Part shown: one piece after another, positions 1 through 6,793 of the stretch | How positions within the stretch are numbered: position 1 is the first letter of the stretch | Layout of the letters: each line of letters starts with the position of its first letter | From: Aminobacter niigataensis | GTDB lineage: Bacteria > Pseudomonadota > Alphaproteobacteria > Rhizobiales > Rhizobiaceae | Direction of reading: 5' to 3' | DNA length: 64,000 bases | Assembly: GCF_014200015.1 (NCBI RefSeq) | Contig: NZ_JACHOT010000003.1 | Location: 124,001 to 188,000, forward strand | Program-made: the position numbers and the translations under genes | The notes under the pieces: model-generated | Told to the model about the DNA's origin: nothing | The model's database searches: none | Seen by the model: only the letters and a program-made list of their open reading frames with translations

Positions 1-1468
1 TGTCGACGAGCAGGCAGCCGAGCGCGGAAGTGACACCAGGGTTCGGCGGGATGAGAACGACCGGGATGTACAGGTCCCTGGCAAGTGCCACGCCATGCAG
101 TGCGCCCGCGCCTCCGAACGCGACCAATGCGAAGTCGCGCGGGTCATAACCCTTCCTCAGCGAGACGAGGCGCACGGCGTCCGCCATGTTGGCGTTCGCG
201 ACCTTGAGGATCGAAAGCGCTGCCTCCTCGGTGTCCATGCCGAAAGGTTCGGCAATGACGCGGTTGATGGCACCTTCCGCAAGCTTGATGTCGAGTTCGA
301 CCTTGCCACCTGCAAGCTTGGTTCCGAGACGTCCGAGGAAGACATTGGCGTCGCAGTTGGTCGGCTCGGTGCCGCCATGGTTGTAGCAAACGGGGCCCGG
401 GGTCGAGCCCGCTGATTGCGGACCGTTGCGCAGTGCCCCGGCCTTATCGCGCCAGGCCAGCGAACCGCCGCCGGCCCCAATGGTCAGCACTTCGATGCTC
501 GGGAAGCGGATCGGATAGCCGTATTCCACATGCCAATCGTTGGTGACGTGGAGATGGCCATCCGAGCACAGGCTGATGTCCGTGCTGGTGCCTCCCATGT
601 CCAGGCTGATGGAGTTCTTGTATCCTGCCAGTTCCGAAATGAAGCGGCTTGCAATCGCACCGGCGGCAATGCCGGACGCTGCAAGACGCGCGGCAAACTT
701 CGTCGCGCCCTTGGCGGTCATCACACCGCCGCCCGAGTGGAGCAGCAGCACCTCGCCGCTATAGCCGCCGTCCTGCATGCGGCTCTCGAGCTCGGCACCG
801 TATTGTCCCGCGACCGGCCCAAGCACGGTGTTGGCAACGGTCGTATTGAAGCGCTCGTGCTCGAAGATTTCCGGCATGATGTCGCTCGACAGCGAAATCG
901 AAACGCCAGGGAGTTCCTCCAGCAGGATGTCGCGCATCCGTTGCTCGTTCTCGGGATTTACGAACGAATTCACGAAGCAGATGGCAACGTTGTTGACCTT
1001 GCGCTTCCTGATCACGCGGGCAAGTTCGCGCGCCTCGGCTTCATTGACCTCCGAGATGACTTTTCCGGAGTAGTCGATGCGCTCCGTGACCACCAGGCGG
1101 TCGCGGCGCGGCAGATAGGGAGCAGCCATCTCCTTATAGGTGTCCCAAAGGTCGTCGCGGGTGCCGCGACGAATCTCGATGACATCGCGAAAGCCCTTGG
1201 TCGTGACCATGATCGCTGGCGGGAAACGCCGGGTGATCAGCGCGTTCGTCGCCAGCGTCGTACCATGCGAAAACAGGATGATATCGCGCAGGGCGACGCC
1301 GCCCGCTTCGATCCCCTTGAGCACGCCGTCGATGGGGTCCGGCGTCGTCGGCGTCTTGGCCACGTGTATCTTGCCGGAAGCCTCGTTCAGGACGCACACG
1401 TCCGTAAACGTGCCTCCTACGTCGCAGGCAACGCGTACCATTGACCTATCGGTTGGTTCTGCAGTCAT
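1..1468 (-). CDS. hyuA: Hydantoinase/oxoprolinase family protein, HyuA-like (C-terminus beyond window)
   Basis: ATP-dependent hydrolase subunit of the N-methylhydantoinase A / 5-oxoprolinase / acetone carboxylase superfamily, which opens cyclic amides such as hydantoins or oxoproline; the exact substrate cannot be told. About 489 residues are visible and the gene runs off the window start. Two nucleotide-binding loops typical of the family are present: DVGGTFTDV near residue 16 and DMGGTSTDI near residue 290, with SHGTTLATNA between them. The ATG at 1468 is preferred because GGAGGAAG lies about 8 bases upstream; an in-frame ATG at 1441 lacks such a site. A HyuB partner would be expected downstream, outside the window. 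It lies behind amiC and amiR with a long structured leader (1469-1857), so induction by antitermination is likely (inference). Confidence 0.9.
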   Translation of the reverse strand, partial: MTAEPTDRSMVRVACDVGGTFTDVCVLNEASGKIHVAKTPTTPDPIDGVLKGIEAGGVALRDIILFSHGTTLATNALITRRFPPAIMVTTKGFRDVIEIRRGTRDDLWDTYKEMAAPYLPRRDRLVVTERIDYSGKVISEVNEAEARELARVIRKRKVNNVAICFVNSFVNPENEQRMRDILLEELPGVSISLSSDIMPEIFEHERFNTTVANTVLGPVAGQYGAELESRMQDGGYSGEVLLLHSGGGVMTAKGATKFAARLAASGIAAGAIASRFISELAGYKNSISLDMGGTSTDISLCSDGHLHVTNDWHVEYGYPIRFPSIEVLTIGAGGGSLAWRDKAGALRNGPQSAGSTPGPVCYNHGGTEPTNCDANVFLGRLGTKLAGGKVELDIKLAEGAINRVIAEPFGMDTEEAALSILKVANANMADAVRLVSLRKGYDPRDFALVAFGGAGALHGVALARDLYIPVVLIPPNPGVTSALGCLLVD

Positions 1469-1704
1469 AGACACTTCCTCCATCAACAGACGATACAGTT
1501 ACGGTCGTGCAGACTTCGCGCCCTTTCAGACACGGAGTTTCAATTCCGGGCATCGGATTTTTTTGGATTTCAGGTAAAACATCACCTCAATGCAGATTTT
1601 CTCCGCATTATCCTGATGTTTGAATTTTGATAGCTTCGTTGCTAGCGTTTATTACTTCACGCTCAAGCAACCGACGAAATCGGATGCTTCATAAAAAAGC
1701 AGAA

Positions 1705-1743
1705 ACAAAAAAGCTCTCGCAGGCATATTTCCCACGAGAGCTT
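1705..1743 (-). terminator. Intrinsic terminator in the hyuA leader (putative ANTAR-controlled attenuator)
   Basis: On the minus strand AAGCTCTCG (1743-1735) pairs perfectly with CGAGAGCTT (1719-1711); four further pairs, two of them G-U, extend the stem inward and leave a loop of about 7 bases. It is followed directly by a T-rich stretch (TTTTGTTT). It sits between amiR and hyuA, about 240 bases before the hyuA start, so it would stop transcription before hyuA. Its 5' arm overlaps hairpin P2 at 1738-1751, so the two structures exclude each other. The rest of the 1469-1704 leader shows no gene. Confidence 0.85.
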
Positions 1744-1773
1744 CTTTGCTCAATTTCTTTCGCAACGTTGCGA
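1738..1773 (-). promoter_or_regulatory. ANTAR-type dual hairpin (P1 and P2) in the hyuA leader
   Basis: Minus strand, in order: P1 TCGC-AACGTT-GCGA (1773-1760), an 8-base linker, then P2 GAGC-AAAGAA-GCTC (1751-1738). Both loops are hexaloops with A at position 1 and G at position 4, the recognition signature known for ANTAR antiterminator proteins such as AmiR, NasR and EutV. The 3' arm of P2 is part of the 5' arm of the terminator at 1705-1743. AmiR bound to P1/P2 would therefore stop the terminator forming and let transcription reach hyuA. The structure is seen in the sequence; the binding is inferred from the adjacent amiR gene. Confidence 0.75.
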
Positions 1774-1780
1774 TGATCTA

Positions 1781-1809
1781 TTGGTACTGCGACATATCGG
1801 CACTGTCAA
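1781..1809 (-). promoter_or_regulatory. Putative promoter of the hyuA transcript
   Basis: TTGACA at 1809-1804, 17-base spacer, weak -10 TACCAA at 1786-1781. Transcription would start just before hairpin P1, as expected for a leader under antitermination control. The spacer shares GTGCCG...TCGCA with the matching region upstream of amiC. The -10 is poor, so the call is tentative. Confidence 0.45.
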
Positions 1810-1857
1810 GGGATTGATTCAGGTGAAACTAAATTTACTTTGCCCTATCGGCAATGC

Positions 1858-2478
1858 CTACAGCAGGTCCCGCGCGGTGATCACCGCCATGGCGATCGCC
1901 TCGATGGTCGTGCGCTTGTTCATGGCCTGCTCACGCAACGTCTCGTAGGCGACCTGTTCCGACACGTTGTTGGCGGCCATGAGAATAGCCTTTGCCTTGT
2001 CGATGTCGCGATGCGCTTTCAGTTTCGCATCCATGCGCTCGACGCGCAGCCGCAATCGTTGTTCCCGCCTATGGTTATTCACGCTGAGCAGCAAATTGGC
2101 CAATATGCCGAAAGTGCGTAGCGGCAAGCCGATGACTGCCTGGGCACGCAGGCGCAGCACCTTCTCCACGATGATCGGATTCTCGTAGTCGACGATGGCA
2201 ATCAGGACCGCTGGAGGATCGTCTGCATTCCAGTTCAGGACGATGTCGCCCTCGACGATGGGGCGAACGAAGACGAAAACCACATCGGTGTTCGCCGGTA
2301 TTTCAGCCGGGGGCGGCCAGTTGGTCTGAACCTGGCAGCCAATTCTGTTCAGGTGCTGCCACAACTCCTCGCCTTCGCTGCTTTTTGGCTGCAGCAAGAG
2401 GACCCGAAGGTTCCTGAGATCCTTGATCAGGATGGGTGCCGATCGTTCGTTCGGCGAATGGGGGCTACGTGATACCAT
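1858..2478 (-). CDS. amiR: AmiR-like ANTAR-domain antitermination regulator
   Basis: RNA-binding positive regulator. The N-terminal part (about residues 20-130) resembles the AmiR pseudo-receiver, without a clear phosphorylation site. A coiled segment with LRLRVERMDAKL follows, then an ANTAR domain at the C-terminus with the characteristic AKAILM...SEQVAYETLREQAM pattern. AmiR proteins bind paired hexaloop hairpins in nascent RNA and block terminators; their activity is held in check by AmiC until an amide ligand arrives. ATG at 2478 is chosen because AAGAGGA lies just upstream; a TTG at 2496 is the alternative. The gene follows amiC after 87 bases, the known amiCR order. Candidate RNA targets lie immediately downstream (1738-1773) and upstream of amiC (3823-3859). 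Confidence 0.88.
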   Translation of the reverse strand: MVSRSPHSPNERSAPILIKDLRNLRVLLLQPKSSEGEELWQHLNRIGCQVQTNWPPPAEIPANTDVVFVFVRPIVEGDIVLNWNADDPPAVLIAIVDYENPIIVEKVLRLRAQAVIGLPLRTFGILANLLLSVNNHRREQRLRLRVERMDAKLKAHRDIDKAKAILMAANNVSEQVAYETLREQAMNKRTTIEAIAMAVITARDLL

Positions 2479-2565
2479 CGTTCCTCTTGGTGGCAACGTC
2501 GGGCTTTCCGCGCCAGCTGCATCGTCATCGATAAGCAGTGCGGGACCCGTTTCTTGGCTACCGGA

Positions 2566-3714
2566 CTAGTTCGAACGTATTGCCAGCCTCCCCCCCCATT
2601 CGTTCGGATCATAATTGGCAAGATAGGGATCGGGCCGAACGGCAGATTCTGACGCCGACAGGATTTCGAACTGGCCGTCAGTCCGAGCGCGACCGATCTT
2701 GGGCCACACATGGGTATGAGCGTTGTCTGGATCTATCCTCACTCGCCCCTGCGGAGCGTCGAACTCGGCCCCCAGAATTGCCGGCCGTAAGATATCGACC
2801 TCATCCGTGTCGGACTTGCACATGGCCTCGGCCACGATCTTCACCTGGAAATAGGCCGCCTCCCAGCACATGTTCGTCACCATGTCGTCGCCGAACCTTG
2901 CCGCATAGCGCTTCATGCAGGCCTCGTTTTGCGGGCTGGACTGGGCCTGGAAGTAGGTGGCCGAGGTAATGTGCCCTGCCCCGGCCTCGGTGCCCATGGC
3001 CCGGATGTCGGATTCGCTGGTGGTCAGACTTGCAATGGGCATGGTCTTGGGATCGAGCCCTGCCTCGGCAAACTCCTGATAGAAGTGGACGATGCCTTCG
3101 CCCACGAAATTGCAGAAGATCACGTCGGGTCGGCTGCGCTTGATATCGGCAACCAGCTTTTTGTAGGCGGAGCGCGGCGCATCCAGCTTGAGGTATCCGC
3201 GATCGGCGACCTGGCCACCGTGGGTCACGACCATCTCCGTCATGATACGATCGGACTCGCGCGGCCAGATGTAGTCGGAACCGACCATGTAGAACCGCTG
3301 GCCAACATGGTTCAGCAAATACTCTGCCAGTTGCGTGCTGTTCTGGTTGGGTGCCGCACCGCAGTAGATTGCGTTGCGGGAATATTCGAAACCCTCATAC
3401 TGGGCCGGGTAGCAGAGCAGCCCGTTGCGCCGTTCGACGGCCCGCAACACAGCCTTGCGCGAACTCGACATGTAGCAGCCGAATATCACCCTGATCCCGC
3501 TCTCGATCAGCAATCGGTTGGCCAGCCTGTTATAGAGAAATGGGTCGCCACCCGGATCGAAATGGATCGGAACGAGTTCGCGTCCGTTGATCCCACCGGC
3601 CTGATTGACTTCATCGATCGAAAACAGCGTGGCATTCAGCATGCTACGCTCCATGACCGCAGTTACTCCGGTTTGGGAGAACAGGACACCGACACTGATC
3701 GGTTCTTTGGTCAT
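2566..3714 (-). CDS. amiC: AmiC-like amide-sensing protein (substrate-binding-protein fold)
   Basis: Cytoplasmic ligand sensor related to the urea/short-chain amide binding proteins AmiC, FmdD and UrtA (periplasmic-binding-protein type I fold). At 382 residues it is close to Pseudomonas AmiC. The mature-type sequence starts immediately with EPISVGVLFSQTG and has no signal peptide, which fits a cytoplasmic regulator rather than a transporter component; no permease genes are adjacent. Family motifs include GGDPFLYNRLANRL and FGCYMSSSRKAVLP-like text around residues 65-100. ATG at 3714 has GAGGG 7 bases upstream; a longer reading frame upstream has no such site. It heads the amiC-amiR pair and would sequester AmiR until ligand binds (family knowledge). 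The ligand is probably a hydantoin, ureide or amide related to the hyuA substrate (inference). Confidence 0.85.
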   Translation of the reverse strand: MTKEPISVGVLFSQTGVTAVMERSMLNATLFSIDEVNQAGGINGRELVPIHFDPGGDPFLYNRLANRLLIESGIRVIFGCYMSSSRKAVLRAVERRNGLLCYPAQYEGFEYSRNAIYCGAAPNQNSTQLAEYLLNHVGQRFYMVGSDYIWPRESDRIMTEMVVTHGGQVADRGYLKLDAPRSAYKKLVADIKRSRPDVIFCNFVGEGIVHFYQEFAEAGLDPKTMPIASLTTSESDIRAMGTEAGAGHITSATYFQAQSSPQNEACMKRYAARFGDDMVTNMCWEAAYFQVKIVAEAMCKSDTDEVDILRPAILGAEFDAPQGRVRIDPDNAHTHVWPKIGRARTDGQFEILSASESAVRPDPYLANYDPNEWGGRLAIRSN

Positions 3715-3790
3715 ATGCGCCCTCAAAATCCCGGTTCCCTCAGGCATGTCAGGGAGCCGTCCGATCTGGGGGCGCCCTGAACCTCGAAAC

Positions 3791-3828
3791 AAAAAAGCGC
3801 CCCCTGCGAAGAAACCGCAGTAGAGCGC
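3791..3828 (-). terminator. Intrinsic terminator in the amiC leader (putative ANTAR-controlled attenuator)
   Basis: Minus strand: GCGC-TCT-(A)-CTGCG (3828-3816) pairs with CGCAG-GGG-GCGC (3808-3797). This gives a 12-pair stem with one bulged A, a 7-base loop GTTTCTT, and TTTTTT at 3796-3791 right after it. It lies 77 bases before the amiC start. Its 5' arm overlaps hairpin P2 at 3823-3836. Confidence 0.8.
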
Positions 3829-3859
3829 CATTGCTCGATTGTGAGGACGCAATCCTCAC
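3823..3859 (-). promoter_or_regulatory. ANTAR-type hairpin pair in the amiC leader
   Basis: P2 is GAGC-AATGGC-GCTC (3836-3823), a hexaloop with A1 and G4, with stem bases identical to P2 of the hyuA leader; its 3' arm overlaps the terminator. Upstream, GTGAGG/CCTCAC (3859-3841) forms a second hairpin whose loop reads ATTGCGT, seven bases with A1 and G4, or five if the A-T pair closes. P1 is therefore atypical. The arrangement suggests that AmiR also controls its own operon (inference). Confidence 0.6.
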
Positions 3860-3863
3860 CCTG

Positions 3864-3892
3864 ATCTTGGCTTATGCGACGGCACCAGTCAA
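3864..3892 (-). promoter_or_regulatory. Putative promoter of amiC-amiR
   Basis: TTGACT at 3892-3887, 17-base spacer, CAAGAT at 3869-3864. The -35 is good and the -10 weak. Transcription would start a few bases before hairpin P1. The spacer contains GTGCCG and TCGCA, as in the promoter upstream of hyuA. It overlaps the 3' end of the decayed RidA gene. Confidence 0.45.
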
Positions 3893-4200
3893 CTCGTTGC
3901 GCAGTCCTCTGCGCCGGCAGCAATGAGAGGCTCTGGTGCGTTCACTCCGCATGCATACCATGGGACGTAGGCGATCAGGTCCAGGAGGGCGTGCGCGCCG
4001 GGTACGTCCTGAGGCCCACGATAATGGTGGTGGACACCGGCTTCAGGCCGGGGAAATGCACCGCCCATTCGTCCATCCCCTCGGCGAAGCTGTCGCCGCG
4101 ATCGTGGAAGCAGGCGCGGCGCACGACATTTTCGAGCGACGTGCCGGTGGCCTCGCAGATCGCAGCCACGTTCTTCAGCACGTAGCGCATCTGCGGGTTT
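3889..4200 (-). pseudogene. RidA/YjgF-family remnant, 5'-truncated and frameshifted
   Basis: A minus-strand frame from about 4200 to 4010 reads like the middle of a RidA-family deaminase, with MRYVLKNVAAICEATGTSL, ENVVRRACF, then MDEWAVHFPG and PVSTTIIVGLR. It then runs into another frame, where the family's C-terminal text resumes in the next frame as VPGAHALLDLIAYVP, ending at a stop at 3889. A single missing base near 4011 would join the two halves. The usual N-terminal part, about 45 residues, is absent. RidA proteins often accompany amide, ureide and pyrimidine degradation genes, so this fits an older hyu/amiCR cluster. The stretch 4201-4446 shows nothing else recognisable. Confidence 0.7.
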
Positions 4201-4446
4201 CTGCGGCTTGTCGAATCCCGCCCTCTCCGCCAGCGCCTGCTCACTTCCCGATGTCAGCAGGCGTCGTTGAGAAGCCTCCAAGGCTGGCGTTCTGCGACAC
4301 GTTTCTGCCGGATCGCCCCGGCCCGTCCGTACGGCCCCTCGCATCGACCGGCTTCAAGGAATTTACAATTGGAATGAACGGAGCGACATTCATGGCGTCG
4401 TCCATTTGTACAGCTTTTACGCGAAACACAAATTGGAGGAACTGCC

Positions 4447-5031
4447 ATGAGGACTGCAAGTCTCGCGTGTTGCGTAGTCATTGCTCTGGCTGGTTTCTGG
4501 GGCGTGGGACAGGCCCCAGCAGAGGAGCCGAACAAGGCTGAAATCGACGCCATTCGCCAGGCGCTGGAGAAATACCAGGACCCCTACAATGCGATCCGCG
4601 ACCTCTATCTCTCGACGGTCGGGTGCGTTCACTACAGCGGCGAAAAGATCGAAGGGCACATGGAGTATCCGAAGGGAGCCATGGGGATCCACTTCGTCAA
4701 CGTCACCATCAGCGGCCCGCCGGATCCGAAGCGTCCGAACGTGCTGATCTACGAGCCCGACGGCAAGAAGCTGCGCCTGGTCGCGGTCGAATGGCTCGTC
4801 CCGCTTGCGGCAGCCAAGGAACGGCCAAGCATGCTAGGCCAGCCCTTCCAGGGTCCAATGGAGGGGCATGAACCGCTGATCCCGAAGGACTTCCTCCACT
4901 ATGACCTGCACGCCTGGCTGTTCAAGGACAACCCGCTCGGCATGTTCAGTCCGACAAACCCGGATGTGTCCTGCGACGGGTTCGACTTCAGCCTGCTGGA
5001 GACGCCGACCAAGATGGTGCACGCGCCATGA
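4447..5031 (+). CDS. Conserved hypothetical secreted protein
   Basis: I do not recognise a named family. The 194-residue product starts with a typical signal peptide: MRT, a hydrophobic core ASLACCVVIALAGFWGVG, and a likely cleavage after the alanines near residue 25. The mature part is soluble and begins with a helix (KAEIDAIRQALEKYQDPYNAI). It has three aromatic- and proline-rich stretches and two cysteines (residues around 59 and 178) that could form a disulfide. The ATG is set by GGAGGA 6 bases upstream. It is a single gene diverging from the amiC side and facing the end of the polyol operon. A periplasmic role is inferred only from the signal peptide. Confidence 0.75.
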   Translation: MRTASLACCVVIALAGFWGVGQAPAEEPNKAEIDAIRQALEKYQDPYNAIRDLYLSTVGCVHYSGEKIEGHMEYPKGAMGIHFVNVTISGPPDPKRPNVLIYEPDGKKLRLVAVEWLVPLAAAKERPSMLGQPFQGPMEGHEPLIPKDFLHYDLHAWLFKDNPLGMFSPTNPDVSCDGFDFSLLETPTKMVHAP

Positions 5032-5062
5032 GACAAGCGCCCAACAGATAGCGGCATCGGCC

Positions 5063-6634
5063 TCAGACGAGCTCGTCGAGCGCCTTGCGCTGGCGGTGCA
5101 TTTCTAGGAACACGCGGTAGTCGCGGTCGAAGCGCGGCCACGCTGCAGGATTTGGACGGCGCGCGCGGCCCTCCTGGCGCATCGCTGCACAGGCCTCGGT
5201 GAGGTTGGGGTAAAGGCCGGCTGCGGCCGCCGCCGCCATGGCCGTGCCCAGAAGCACGGCGTCGCCGCCGACCGGCTCGACGACGGTGCAGCCGGTGGCA
5301 TCGGCATAAAGCTCCATCAGCAGCGGGTTGCGGGTGTGGCCGCCGGTGACGTGCAGCGTGTCGATGCCATACCCGTTGGCGTTGAGCGCGTCGAGCACAT
5401 GGCGAAGGCCGAGCGCTATGGCAACCGCAGCGCGCCAGTAGAGCCGGCACAGGCTGTCGAAGGACGAATCGAGCGTCAGTCCGCTGATCACGCCGAGCGC
5501 ATGCGGGTCGGCCAGCGGCGAGCGGTTGCCGTGGAAGTCGGGCAGCACATGCAGGCGCCCGGCGAGGTCGAGGCCTTCGTCGGCGCGCAGTTGCATGATG
5601 CGTTCGGTGATCTTCCGGTGCAGCGCCGCATCGGGATCGCCGCCGGCGCCATGCCAGCGAACGATGTGATCGAGCAGCGCGCCGGTGGCCGACTGTCCGC
5701 CCTCGCTCAGCCAGAGGCCAGGCAGTGCCGCGCCGAAATACGGCCCCCAGACTCCGGCAAAGGCGCGCGGCTCGGGTGACATCGCCATGACGCAGCTCGA
5801 TGTGCCGGCGATCAGCGCGAGATGACGCTCGATGCCGGGCAGTCCGCCGATGACACCGACGGCACCGGCAAAGGCGTCGATCATGCCGGCGCCGACGCGG
5901 CAAGCGGTGGTCAGGCCAAGCGCTTCGGCGGCGGCCGGCGTGAGCGGGCCGAGATCGGTGCCGACCGGGCTGGCGCGCTCGGGCAGGGCGGCATGTTCGA
6001 AGATGTCGGCGAGGCCGACCGCGGCAAAGAAGTCGTGCCGCCAGGCCTCGCGCTCATGGGCGAGATAGGTCCATTTGGCGGTCAGCGTGCATTGCGAGCG
6101 GGCGAGCGAGCCCGATGCCTTGTGGCAAAGGAAATCGGCGAGGTCGAAGAGCTGGCCGGTGCGGGCCCAGCTTTCCGGCAAATGACGCTTGACCCACATC
6201 AGCTTGGGCGTCGCCATTTCCGGCGACATCACGCCGCCGGCATAGCCGAGCACCTCGTGGCCGGTTGCAGTGCATTCGTCGGCCTCGGCAAGGGCGCGAT
6301 GGTCGAGCCAGACGATGGTGTCCCAGCGGTCGCCGCCGCCGGGGGAAACGCCGACCTGCTCGCCACGCCTGCCCCTGAATACGGTCGAGCAGGTCGCGTC
6401 GAAGCTGATGCCGGCGACGTCGGCCGGCTCGACATCGGCGGACACGCGCGCCGCGCGCACCGCGGCGCAAGCCGCCTGCCAGATGTCTTCGGAATCGTGC
6501 TCGCAATGGCCCGCCGCCGATCGGTTCATGACGATGGGGAATTCGGCACGGGCGAGAAGCTTTCCGCGCTGATCGAAAATGCCGGCGCGGGCGCTGCCGG
6601 TGCCAACATCAACGGCGCAAAGATGGGCCGCCAT
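5063..6634 (-). CDS. FGGY-family carbohydrate kinase, D-ribulokinase type
   Basis: ATP-dependent sugar kinase of 523 residues. The N-terminal phosphate loop reads AVDVGTGSARAGIFD. GISFDATCSTV, TIVWLDHRA and SPEMATPKLMWVK match the subfamily of D-ribulokinases (YpCarbK-like) better than xylulokinase or glycerol kinase. The C-terminal half has AGTSSCVMAM and the second domain motif HVTGGHTRNPLLMELYAD. It is the last gene of the polyol operon, 159 bases after the mannitol-type dehydrogenase. It would phosphorylate the ketopentose made by the dehydrogenases, most simply D-ribulose to D-ribulose 5-phosphate (inference). In related smo operons this position is often annotated xylB, so a broader ketose specificity is possible. 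Confidence 0.85.
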   Translation of the reverse strand: MAAHLCAVDVGTGSARAGIFDQRGKLLARAEFPIVMNRSAAGHCEHDSEDIWQAACAAVRAARVSADVEPADVAGISFDATCSTVFRGRRGEQVGVSPGGGDRWDTIVWLDHRALAEADECTATGHEVLGYAGGVMSPEMATPKLMWVKRHLPESWARTGQLFDLADFLCHKASGSLARSQCTLTAKWTYLAHEREAWRHDFFAAVGLADIFEHAALPERASPVGTDLGPLTPAAAEALGLTTACRVGAGMIDAFAGAVGVIGGLPGIERHLALIAGTSSCVMAMSPEPRAFAGVWGPYFGAALPGLWLSEGGQSATGALLDHIVRWHGAGGDPDAALHRKITERIMQLRADEGLDLAGRLHVLPDFHGNRSPLADPHALGVISGLTLDSSFDSLCRLYWRAAVAIALGLRHVLDALNANGYGIDTLHVTGGHTRNPLLMELYADATGCTVVEPVGGDAVLLGTAMAAAAAAGLYPNLTEACAAMRQEGRARRPNPAAWPRFDRDYRVFLEMHRQRKALDELV

Positions 6635-6793
6635 CAGGACGACAATGTCCGGCTGCGGCCAGCACGCGTGCGGCCGACTGGCGGCGTTTGCCGCGAGATC
6701 AACCGGTCTGAAAACGCCGAGATCAAAACCATGATGCGCAGTCTATATGCGCGCCATGGCCAATGCCAGCGGGCAGCGGCGGCTCGGCCTGGC

